NCBI GenBank assembly: GCA_947259865.1
Contig: CAMYNZ010000042.1
Span: forward strand, 1-14,574
DNA length: 14,574 nt
Source: an uncultured Desulfobacterales bacterium
Lineage (GTDB): Bacteria > Desulfobacterota > Desulfobacteria > Desulfobacterales > G020354645
Direction: 5' to 3'
Below the pieces are notes generated by a model. It saw only the letters and a program-made list of their open reading frames with translations. It ran no database searches and had not been told where the DNA came from. Made by a program: the position numbers and the translations under genes. Shown here piece after piece: positions 1-6,419 of this stretch; the stretch's first letter is position 1, and each line of letters opens with the position of its first letter.

Positions 1-18
1 TTTAAAAATTTTCATAAT

Positions 19-1164
19 TTAACTTCGAAGCATGTTCATGGCAATATCGGCCACCTGTGCGGAAGCCCCCGGCCCGCCCAGCAAATCTCTTATTTTTAAC
101 ATCTCGTGTCGCTGCGCTTGCAATCCGTCGGCATCATCGAGCAGCTGCAAGACAGCAGCCCGGATGTTTTCGGCTGTGGCCTGTTTCTGCACAAGCTCGG
201 GCGCCACCGCTTTACCGGCAATAAGATTAACCAGACCGATGTGTTCTACCTGCACCAGCAGCTTTGCGATCAAAGCGGACAGCGGCGAAACTTTATAGGC
301 GATAACAATCGGCGTGCCGCAAATAGCCGCTTCCAGGGTGACCGTACCGGAAGCCACCACCGCCAGGCTGCATCTTTTAAAGATATTTTCCACCCGATCG
401 GCGACCACTTCATAATTTGATGCTAGGCCCTGCTCCTGAACCATGGCCTCTATAGTTTCTTTTTTTACAGAAGGTGCAATAGAAATGATAAATTTTATAT
501 TCGGGTAAGCCGCGCGCAGATGGGTGGCGGCCGAAAGCATCAACGGCAGAAGACTGGCAATTTCCCTGTCCCGCGATCCGGGTAATAAACCGATCACCGG
601 GTCATGGTTCATGATCCGGGGGGTCGGCGGGTTTTCCGGTAGGGCCTGATTGTCCAGGAGCGGATGCCCCACGAATGTGACCGGAATATGATGCTTTCGA
701 TAAAATTCCTCTTCAAAAGGCAGGATCACGGCCACGTGATCCACCCGCTGTCCGATTTTTCTGACCCGACCGGGTCGCCAGGCCCAAATCTGAGGGCTGA
801 TATAATAAAGTACCGGAACATCGAGCTTTTTGGCGGTGGCGGCTACATGCAAGTTGAAGCCGGGAAAATCAATCAATATAAGCAGATCCGGCTTCAGGCT
901 TTTAAGAAGTCTCTTGGTTAAGCCAATTCCTTTTAATATGCGGGATGCCTTGGACAACACTTCCGTTATCCCTACCACAGCCAATTCGGATGCATCAACC
1001 AGAATCCGCACCCCGGCCGCTTTCAGGGCATTGCCGCCAATCCCACAAAAAAAGAGCGAACTGTTTTTTGCGCGCATCGCCTCAACCAGCTTTGCACCGT
1101 GAAGGTCACCGGAAGCTTCCCCGGCGATGATCATAATGCATTTTTGATCTTGCATCGGGTCCAT
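19..1164 (-). CDS. lpxB: Lipid-A-disaccharide synthase LpxB (381 aa)
   Basis: LpxB is a GT19-family, inner-membrane-associated glycosyltransferase. It condenses UDP-2,3-diacylglucosamine with lipid X to form the beta-1,6 lipid A disaccharide and UDP. The protein shows the N-terminal AGEASGDLHG block (residues 14-23), LIDFPGFN (97-104, with D99 probably matching catalytic Asp98 of E. coli), the highly characteristic YYISPQIWAWRPGR stretch (120-133), LLPGSRDREI (193-202, R198 probably matching Arg201) and the UDP-binding ASGTVTLE (271-278). The length matches the family (about 380 aa). The ATG at 1164 lies 5 nt after the stop of the upstream oxidoreductase and has no clear Shine-Dalgarno. ATGs at 1155 and 1134 are possible alternatives, but all give a complete enzyme. 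It is the last gene of the lpx cluster in this window. The family call is near certain; the exact start is not. Confidence 0.97.
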   Translation of the reverse strand: MDPMQDQKCIMIIAGEASGDLHGAKLVEAMRAKNSSLFFCGIGGNALKAAGVRILVDASELAVVGITEVLSKASRILKGIGLTKRLLKSLKPDLLILIDFPGFNLHVAATAKKLDVPVLYYISPQIWAWRPGRVRKIGQRVDHVAVILPFEEEFYRKHHIPVTFVGHPLLDNQALPENPPTPRIMNHDPVIGLLPGSRDREIASLLPLMLSAATHLRAAYPNIKFIISIAPSVKKETIEAMVQEQGLASNYEVVADRVENIFKRCSLAVVASGTVTLEAAICGTPIVIAYKVSPLSALIAKLLVQVEHIGLVNLIAGKAVAPELVQKQATAENIRAAVLQLLDDADGLQAQRHEMLKIRDLLGGPGASAQVADIAMNMLRS

Positions 1165-1169
1165 GGGAT

Positions 1170-2141
1170 TCAGGTACTAAGAGAACGGCTAATCGTAGTG
1201 TTGATCTGGTCCATTACAGCTAACGCAATTTTCAAGGCTTCGCGCCCGACCTGTCCATTGACTGCCGGTGTTTCACGTCGCTTAACCGACCTCACAAAGG
1301 CTTTCAGTTCATCTTCCAAAGCATCACTCTTTGTAAAACAAAGCTGGTTGATGTCCATCCCGGGAATTAATCCATTTTTCAGTTTGTCATTTTGCCTGAT
1401 TACGGTGATTTCATGGTTGGCAAAATCAACGGATACATACGCATCCCGTTGGAAGAGCCTGATTTAACTTTCGTTGTTGGTCGAAATTCTACTGGCGGTA
1501 ACAATGGCGACACAGCCGTTGTCAAATTCCAGGCGTGCATTGGCAATATCCGCATGCTCGGAGATTACAGGAATTCCGGCAGCGTGAATGGACTTGATCT
1601 CCGACTGCACAAAGTTGGAGATAATATCAATATCATGGATCATGAGATCCAGAACCACACTTACATCGGTGGCCCGCTCTTTATAAATACTCAGGCGGTG
1701 GGACTCAATAAACATGGGTTTATTGACAATACCATCCAGGGCCAGCACTGCGGGATTAAACCGTTCCAGGTGCCCGACCTGAATAATGAGGTCCCTGGAT
1801 TCTGCAAATCCAATGAGTTCATCCGCTTCCTGCAAGGTGGTTGTCATCGGTTTTTCAATCAATACATCAATATCATGGGCCAAAAAATCTTTGCTGACTG
1901 CAAAATGCGACGGTGTGGGAACGACAATGCTGACGGCATCAACGTGTTCTAATAGATCCAAATGGCTGGTATAGGCTTTTGTTGCGTATCTATCGGCAAC
2001 ATGCCGGGCCCGGGACTTATCGATATCAACCACACCCGCGAGCGCAACGTCATTCATGCGGGCATACTTTTCAGCATGAAATTTTCCAAGGTAGCCGGAT
2101 CCGATGACGCCGACGCGAAGTTTTTTCTGGGATGTTTTCAC
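1170..2141 (-). pseudogene. Gfo/Idh/MocA oxidoreductase interrupted by in-frame TAA
   Basis: This is an NAD(P)-dependent sugar oxidoreductase of the Gfo/Idh/MocA family. The Rossmann motif GVIGSGYLG is at residues 11-19, the EKP motif at 96-98, QVGHLERFNP at 121-130 and a metal/substrate-type IHD motif at 168-170. Codon 226 is TAA (1464-1466). The same frame then continues without another stop for 97 residues, beginning IRLFQRDAYVSVDF, to TGA at 1170-1172. The total of 322 residues plus the stop is the usual family length, so this is a nonsense change and not a frameshift. It starts at GTG (2141) with only a distant GGGAG. It sits 45 bp after lpxI and 5 bp before lpxB. That position suggests a lipid A role, possibly like GnnA, which oxidises the 3-OH of UDP-GlcNAc; no GnnB aminotransferase is visible. 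The truncated 225-aa product lacks the end of the C-terminal domain and is probably inactive, unless the stop is a sequencing error or is read through. Confidence 0.8.
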
Positions 2142-2186
2142 AATGTTTTAATTGTCTCCCTGCGCTGATATGGTTAAAAACTGCAG

Positions 2187-2990
2187 TCATTTGTGCAACG
2201 CAACAATGGAAATCTCGTATTGATCTGCAAGCGCTATCATCTCTCGCCGATCAAATACAACCGCCTTGCCGGCTTCGATGGCAAGGGCCCGTGTATTGGA
2301 TGCATGCATGATTTCGATGGTTTGGGAACCCACGGCCGGAACGTCAAAGCGTATATCCTGGTTGGGTTTGCTGACCTTGATCACTACCGCGGTGCCGTCG
2401 CCGAGCCGGCCCCCTCTTTTGATGGTCGCATCCGTGCCGTCGATGGCCTCCACCGCCAGAACTGAACCGCCCCCGATCACAATACATTGCCCGATATCAA
2501 GACGGCCGATCTCTTTGGCCAGTTTCCAGCCCAGCTCGATATCCGCCTTTTCCGAGCGGGAGGGGTTGCGCCGGGTCCAGCAGCCTTCTTGGGCCAATAG
2601 TTCAGGGAGTAAAAAGGTCGACTCCTTTACTTCGATCCCTTCCTGTTCGAGTACACCGGCAAAGGTGCTCAGGAGCCCATCGTCATGGGTGTGCTTTAAA
2701 TCGATAACGATTGAGATGGCTTTGAGATCGGGCTTAATATCACGAAACATTCGGGTTTTTCTAATGGCCCCCATCATGACCGTCTGGTTTACCGAATGTT
2801 TGTGGAAAAACTTGATCATGCGCCTGAGCTGTCCCAGGTGCAGCCACTCTATTGCTTCAACATAGTTTTTGAGATCCGGATCGGTTTCCTTCTGGAACGC
2901 AACAGCATAGATGTTAAAGCCTTTAGACCTCGCTTTTTTTGAAAATAATATAGGAAACTGTCCGCTTCCTGCTATAAGACCAATGTTCAT
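2187..2990 (-). CDS. lpxI: UDP-2,3-diacylglucosamine pyrophosphatase LpxI (267 aa)
   Basis: LpxI (DUF1009 family) hydrolyses UDP-2,3-diacylglucosamine to lipid X and UMP. It replaces the unrelated LpxH in Caulobacter and many deltaproteobacteria. Visible family features are the N-terminal MNIGLIAGSGQFP, the central HDDGLLSTFAGVLE (102-115), VEAIDGTDATIKRGG (180-194) and the C-terminal QDIRFDVPAVGSQT (211-224). D216 in the RFDVP segment probably corresponds to the catalytic Asp225 reported for Caulobacter LpxI; this is my alignment from memory. Length agrees with the family. The start is the ATG at 2990, where the reading frame meets the family's N-terminal motif. There is no recognisable ribosome-binding site, because a 14-bp tandem repeat occupies the spacer from lpxA. 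The gene lies between lpxA and the oxidoreductase/lpxB pair, so product and substrate steps are adjacent. Confidence 0.95.
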   Translation of the reverse strand: MNIGLIAGSGQFPILFSKKARSKGFNIYAVAFQKETDPDLKNYVEAIEWLHLGQLRRMIKFFHKHSVNQTVMMGAIRKTRMFRDIKPDLKAISIVIDLKHTHDDGLLSTFAGVLEQEGIEVKESTFLLPELLAQEGCWTRRNPSRSEKADIELGWKLAKEIGRLDIGQCIVIGGGSVLAVEAIDGTDATIKRGGRLGDGTAVVIKVSKPNQDIRFDVPAVGSQTIEIMHASNTRALAIEAGKAVVFDRREMIALADQYEISIVALHK

Positions 2991-2999
2991 AGTTATTAC

Positions 3000-3032
3000 G
3001 ATGCTGGATACTGGATGCTGGATACTGGATGC
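3000..3032. repeat. 14-bp direct tandem repeat, 2.4 copies
   Basis: The unit GATGCTGGATACTG occurs perfectly at 3000-3013 and 3014-3027, followed by the partial GATGC at 3028-3032. It lies in the 85-bp lpxA-lpxI spacer and ends 10 bp upstream of the lpxI ATG, where a ribosome-binding site would normally be. Its origin is unknown; it resembles short dispersed repeats rather than coding sequence. Confidence 0.9.
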
Positions 3033-3075
3033 GCCGCACTGGAATTCATGAGCGCTTTATGTTTTTTCAACGAAT

Positions 3076-3846
3076 TCATCGCGTAATTCCCCGCTCCGAG
3101 GACTTGATGAATTCTACAAATTTTATGACCTCCGGTATCTGCTCAACCTCCGCACTGACCCTTTCGATGGATTCATTGAGGGTTATCCCGATCCGGAAAA
3201 CAATCCGGTAAACTTTTTTCAGTTCGGATAGGGTTTTGCGGGAAAAACCCTGGCGTTTAAGACCCACCGTATTTAGCCCGTGTAGTTTGGCCCGGTCACC
3301 GGCTGCAATCACAAAGGGCGGAATATCTTTGACCACCGCAGACTTGCCGCCGATGAAAGCATAATCACCGACATTTACAAATTGGTGAATAGCTGAGAGT
3401 CCACCGACCGTGGCGTAATCGCCAATGGTAATATGACCGGCCAGGGTGGCGTTATTAGACATGACGACCTGTCGACCGATGAGGCAATCATGGGCGATAT
3501 GGGTATAGGCCATCAAAAAACACTCATCTCCGATCTGGGTGATACCGCCGCCGAAATCCGTGCCCCGGTGAATGGTGACAAATTCCCGTATGATCGTTGC
3601 ACGCCCGATTTTGATATAGGTCCGCTCGCCTTTATATTTTAAAGATTGCGGGGGAGCACCGATGGCTGCAAATTGAAATATCTTGCAGTCAGGTCCGATG
3701 TTCACATAGGGCTCGATGACCACATGCGAGCCGATCACCGTTCCGGACCCGATGGAAACATTTTCTCCGATAATCGCGTACGGGCCGATTTCCACATCAG
3801 CACTGATTTCTGCTTTAGAATCTACGATTGCCGTGGGATGTATCAC
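3076..3846 (-). CDS. lpxA: UDP-N-acetylglucosamine O-acyltransferase LpxA (256 aa)
   Basis: LpxA transfers an R-3-hydroxyacyl chain from ACP to the 3-position of UDP-GlcNAc (or UDP-GlcNAc3N in some species), the first step of lipid A synthesis, in the cytoplasm. The sequence is a run of left-handed beta-helix hexapeptides (about 1-180) with a helical C-terminal domain. The catalytic segment HIAHDC spans 116-121; H119 should equal E. coli His125. The HQF block (154-156) and GG (166-167) match the acyl-binding region. G167 aligns with Gly173, the E. coli hydrocarbon ruler. The start is GTG at 3846, preceded by GGAGG 6 nt upstream inside the end of fabZ, only 2 nt after the fabZ stop. This implies translational coupling with fabZ. 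Length is close to the 262 aa of E. coli. Confidence 0.97.
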   Translation of the reverse strand: MIHPTAIVDSKAEISADVEIGPYAIIGENVSIGSGTVIGSHVVIEPYVNIGPDCKIFQFAAIGAPPQSLKYKGERTYIKIGRATIIREFVTIHRGTDFGGGITQIGDECFLMAYTHIAHDCLIGRQVVMSNNATLAGHITIGDYATVGGLSAIHQFVNVGDYAFIGGKSAVVKDIPPFVIAAGDRAKLHGLNTVGLKRQGFSRKTLSELKKVYRIVFRIGITLNESIERVSAEVEQIPEVIKFVEFIKSSERGITR

Positions 3847-3848
3847 TT

Positions 3849-4289
3849 TTATCCTCCAATCGTGGCCATGAATTCAGCCTCGGCCACCAGGGTTTGATCG
3901 ACGCTAGCGGTTGCGGCCATCTTGACGACTGCTTTACGTAATTTCAGCAGCTGCACCGTCATTACCAGCTGATCCCCGGGAACGACCGGTTTTCTGAACC
4001 TCACTTTATCCATTCCCATAAAATAAAAAACCGCATCATTTTGTTCTTGTTTTTGGGATGCTAAAAACAGCATGCCGCCCGTTTGGGCCATCGCCTCCAC
4101 GATCAACACGCCGGGCATAATCGGATTTCCAGGAAAGTGGCCCTGAAAAAATGGCTCGTTCATGGTTACATTCTTGAGACCCACTATCTTTTCACCGGGT
4201 ACGACTTCCAAAATTCGATCGACGAGCAAAAATGGATAGCGATGCGGTAAAAAGCTTAAAATATCTTGCATGTCATAGGCTATCTCCAT
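3849..4289 (-). CDS. fabZ: 3-hydroxyacyl-ACP dehydratase FabZ (146 aa)
   Basis: FabZ dehydrates 3-hydroxyacyl-ACP to trans-2-enoyl-ACP in type II fatty acid synthesis. It competes with LpxA and LpxD for the same 3-hydroxyacyl-ACP pool. The protein is a single hot-dog domain with the N-terminal [12 protein letters not shown] (14-25) and the active-site segment [20 protein letters not shown] (50-69). The catalytic H51 and E65 sit as in other FabZ enzymes. The ATG at 4289 has a good Shine-Dalgarno, GGAGGG five bases upstream. Fusion with LpxC, seen in some phyla, is absent. The gene overlaps no neighbour but is separated from the upstream lpxD by an unusually long 394-bp spacer filled by a palindromic element; downstream lpxA follows after 2 nt. 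Confidence 0.97.
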   Translation of the reverse strand: MEIAYDMQDILSFLPHRYPFLLVDRILEVVPGEKIVGLKNVTMNEPFFQGHFPGNPIMPGVLIVEAMAQTGGMLFLASQKQEQNDAVFYFMGMDKVRFRKPVVPGDQLVMTVQLLKLRKAVVKMAATASVDQTLVAEAEFMATIGG

Positions 4290-4325
4290 CTTTTCCCTCC
4301 TTGCGAAAAAGGGTTATCCATAAAG

Positions 4326-4346
4326 ACCCCCGATAATGATGGGGGT
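4326..4346. other. Short perfect hairpin in the fabZ leader
   Basis: ACCCCC (4326-4331) and GGGGGT (4341-4346) form a 6-bp GC-rich stem with a 9-nt loop. On the plus strand it is followed by a T tract (4348-4353) and has terminator shape, but no plus-strand gene is upstream. In the minus-strand lpxD-fabZ transcript the matching A tract precedes the hairpin, so it is not a classical terminator for that transcript. It lies 37 nt upstream of the fabZ start. Confidence 0.45.
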
Positions 4347-4367
4347 GTTTTTTGTTTACAAGCGCTT

Positions 4368-4687
4368 CTGGTGCCGAGCCCCGCAAATAAGCAACAAAAT
4401 TCAGCACAAAGTTTGAAAGGTTTTTGCGAGCACCATTGAGCATTTTGGGATAAAGACGCCCGTTGTAGCGGGGCGCTTGCCCGCCAGCGCTTTTTGGCGG
4501 GTTCACCCGCCAGAGACCGTTGGCGGGTAAAAATCAAAAGCTGTCCGAGTCCCGAGCACAAGCGAGGTCGAGTTCTTTTGATTTAGCCCCGCTGCAGCTG
4601 GCGTCCCCAAAATGGTCACCGGCGTGAGCAAATGCCTTTCAAACTGCTAAAATACTTTTTAAAGTTATTTCTGGGACATAACACTAG
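4368..4687. repeat. Large near-palindromic, hairpin-rich element in lpxD-fabZ spacer
   Basis: The left and right halves are inverted copies. 4368-4390 pairs with 4665-4687 (about 15 of 23 positions), 4410-4449 with 4606-4645 (31 of 40, including perfect 11-bp AGTTTGAAAGG/CCTTTCAAACT and 9-bp CATTTTGGG/CCCAAAATG), 4455-4475 with 4585-4605 (17 of 21) and AAATCAAAAG (4531-4540) with CTTTTGATTT (4575-4584), perfect. Two side hairpins project between the arms: CCCGCCA/TGGCGGG (4480-4486, 4495-4501) and ACCCGCCA/TGGCGGGT (4505-4512, 4521-4528). The right end overlaps the last codon of lpxD and its stop. No credible gene lies inside. It looks like a nonautonomous palindromic repeat (MITE- or REP-like), or a structured leader RNA. 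Mobility is inferred. Confidence 0.7.
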
Positions 4688-5709
4688 TCCTTGTTTTCCA
4701 GTTTATCCAATCGCTTTTCAATTGCGGAAAGTTGTTTTTTAAAGCCCGGCAGCTGCGGAAGTATTCGTGTCACCCTCAACCAGATACGGTGGGGCATCTG
4801 CGGAAATCCGCTGACAATTTCACCGGCGGCCACCGATTGGATCACTCCGGCCTTTGCACCGATCATGACATTATCGCCGACATTGATATGGCCCCCGATG
4901 GCGGCCTTACCGCCAAGCGCAACATGTTTTCCAACGGTGGCACTTCCGGCGATGGCGGTCTGAGCCACCATGACGGTGTTTTCACCCACCGTTACGTTGT
5001 GCGCGATATGTACCAGATTGTCGGTCTTAACCCCTTGTTTAATCCAGGTTTTGCCGAAGGTGGCGCGGTCAATCGTATTGCACGCGCCGATTTCTACGTC
5101 ATCATCGATCTGGACAATCCCCAGCTGGGGTATTTTATGGTACCGTTCCCCGTCAGGGGCATATCCATAACCATCACTGCCGATGACCGAACCGGCATGA
5201 ATGATGATTCGACTGCCCAGCCGGCAGCCCTCCAACACGGTTACATTCGGATGGATTCTGACGTCGTCTCCAATGACAACATTGTCCCCGATTACAACGC
5301 CGGGGCCTAATATTACACCCTTAGCCAGGATGACATTGTTTCCAATCACCACCAGGGGCGCAATGGATATGTCCGGGCCGTATTTGAAATTGTTTCCGAT
5401 CACCGCAGTGGGGCTGATACCGGTTTCGGGTCTGGTGGGCGGATGAAATATATCCATGAGATTGGCAAACGCCACTTTGGGGTTATCGACTTCGATCGTA
5501 TTTTTGGTTTCGATCTTTATGTCCCGCGGAACAATCACAGCACCGGCTGCGGTATCGTCAATTTTTTTATAATATTTTGGGCTGTCGGCAAACGTGATGT
5601 CATCGTCGCCGGCGGCTTCGAAGGGAGCTATGTCACGGATTGTTTTTTGCAAATCTCCATGCGCTTCACCGTTGACGCGTTCAGCGATTTGATTAAGCGA
5701 AAGATCCAT
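4684..5709 (-). CDS. lpxD: UDP-3-O-acylglucosamine N-acyltransferase LpxD (341 aa)
   Basis: LpxD adds the second R-3-hydroxyacyl chain, to the 2-amino group of UDP-3-O-acylglucosamine, in the cytoplasm. The domain order is an N-terminal uridine-binding domain (about 1-95), hexapeptide beta-helix repeats (about 98-290) and a C-terminal helical tail that ends in a charged helix (EKRLDKLENKD). The HIAHN segment carries the catalytic histidine (H237 here, equivalent to His239 of E. coli). I chose the ATG at 5709 because AAGGTG lies 5 nt upstream. A GTG two codons earlier (5715) is too close to that site. The resulting 341 aa equals the E. coli length. The stop TAG lies within the right end of the palindromic element. 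It follows skp after about 110 bp. Confidence 0.96.
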   Translation of the reverse strand: MDLSLNQIAERVNGEAHGDLQKTIRDIAPFEAAGDDDITFADSPKYYKKIDDTAAGAVIVPRDIKIETKNTIEVDNPKVAFANLMDIFHPPTRPETGISPTAVIGNNFKYGPDISIAPLVVIGNNVILAKGVILGPGVVIGDNVVIGDDVRIHPNVTVLEGCRLGSRIIIHAGSVIGSDGYGYAPDGERYHKIPQLGIVQIDDDVEIGACNTIDRATFGKTWIKQGVKTDNLVHIAHNVTVGENTVMVAQTAIAGSATVGKHVALGGKAAIGGHINVGDNVMIGAKAGVIQSVAAGEIVSGFPQMPHRIWLRVTRILPQLPGFKKQLSAIEKRLDKLENKD

Positions 5710-5820
5710 AAACACACCTTGGCTCTTTAAAAGTTATTTTTGTCCTTGTTGTGGCAAAAGTAGCGTTATGTTTTTTTGATTAACAAACGCTTTGACCCAA
5801 CTCCCTGCATAACCCGAGAT

Positions 5821-6378
5821 TTATTCTTTACCCTTTTTAGCATCCTGGCCGAGTGTCTTTGCAAATTTGATATTGTATTCTTTTATCAATTGATCGGTTA
5901 TATCGGTGGACATCGGTGAATACAGCACACCGGCTTTATTTACAATCAGAAGGTAACCTTCTTTTTTTCCGATCCGCTCGATAATTTCGTAAATAGCTTT
6001 TTGCATGCGTTGCAGATGTTTTTTTTCTTGTTGTTTCAACTCGGCAACATATCTTTTTTGCATCGTCTTGATGTCATTTATTTTTATACGACCTTCCCGT
6101 TCTTTTTCCTCACGCTTTTCCCTGCTTAAAACCATGGCGTCCCGTTCCAGCTGCTTGCGCAGTTGCTCAATTTCTTCCTTTTTTCTTTGAAGCGCCGATT
6201 CCATCTCTTGTCTTTGTTGCTTGATTTCAGAAAGTGCAGCTTTACCGGCACTGGAGGTTTCCAAAACTCTTTGCATATCAATAACACCTATTTTGGCAAC
6301 GTCGGCACCGTACGCCGCCGTTAACAGAACTACAACGACCAAAATACCGACCGCTAAAAAACACTTTGTCGTTCTCAT
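5821..6378 (-). CDS. skp: Periplasmic chaperone Skp/OmpH family (185 aa)
   Basis: Skp-family (OmpH) chaperones are periplasmic trimers that hold unfolded outer-membrane proteins and deliver them to BamA. The product begins with a signal peptide (MRTTK, a hydrophobic core to about residue 20, then AYG before ADVAKIG, a probable signal peptidase I site near residue 24). Next come the family's IGVIDMQRVLETSSAGKAA segment, a long charged coiled coil (about 50-140, rich in Glu, Lys, Gln and Arg) and a C-terminal beta segment containing YLLIVNKAGVLY. The start is the ATG at 6378, preceded by GAGGGGGT about 5 nt upstream. An upstream in-frame extension to 6450 would overlap the end of bamA and hide the signal peptide, so it was not used. 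Its position between bamA and lpxD is the conserved one. Confidence 0.93.
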   Translation of the reverse strand: MRTTKCFLAVGILVVVVLLTAAYGADVAKIGVIDMQRVLETSSAGKAALSEIKQQRQEMESALQRKKEEIEQLRKQLERDAMVLSREKREEKEREGRIKINDIKTMQKRYVAELKQQEKKHLQRMQKAIYEIIERIGKKEGYLLIVNKAGVLYSPMSTDITDQLIKEYNIKFAKTLGQDAKKGKE

Positions 6379-6419
6379 TTTTACCCCCTCAGAAAGGCTC
6401 TTTTTTGGTTGTACACTAA

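Noticed and set aside
1464..1466. Programmed recoding (selenocysteine or pyrrolysine) at the oxidoreductase stop
   Set aside because: The codon is TAA; selenocysteine uses TGA and pyrrolysine TAG. No known family member has such a residue at this position.
1392..1952. 186-codon plus-strand open frame
   Set aside because: It is antisense to the oxidoreductase, has no ribosome-binding site, and only mirrors the codon pattern of the real gene.
4326..4353. Rho-independent terminator
   Set aside because: The T tract follows the stem only on the plus strand, where no gene precedes it. On the transcribed minus strand the tract is upstream of the stem.
4273..4561. Two overlapping minus-strand open frames of 77 and 93 codons in the lpxD-fabZ spacer
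   Set aside because: They run through the palindromic element, overlap the fabZ start, are rich in residues dictated by the repeats, and have no family-like motifs.
5762..5791. 6-bp inverted repeat AGCGTT/AACGCT after skp as a terminator
   Set aside because: The stem is short, the spacer is 18 nt, and no U tract follows on the minus strand.
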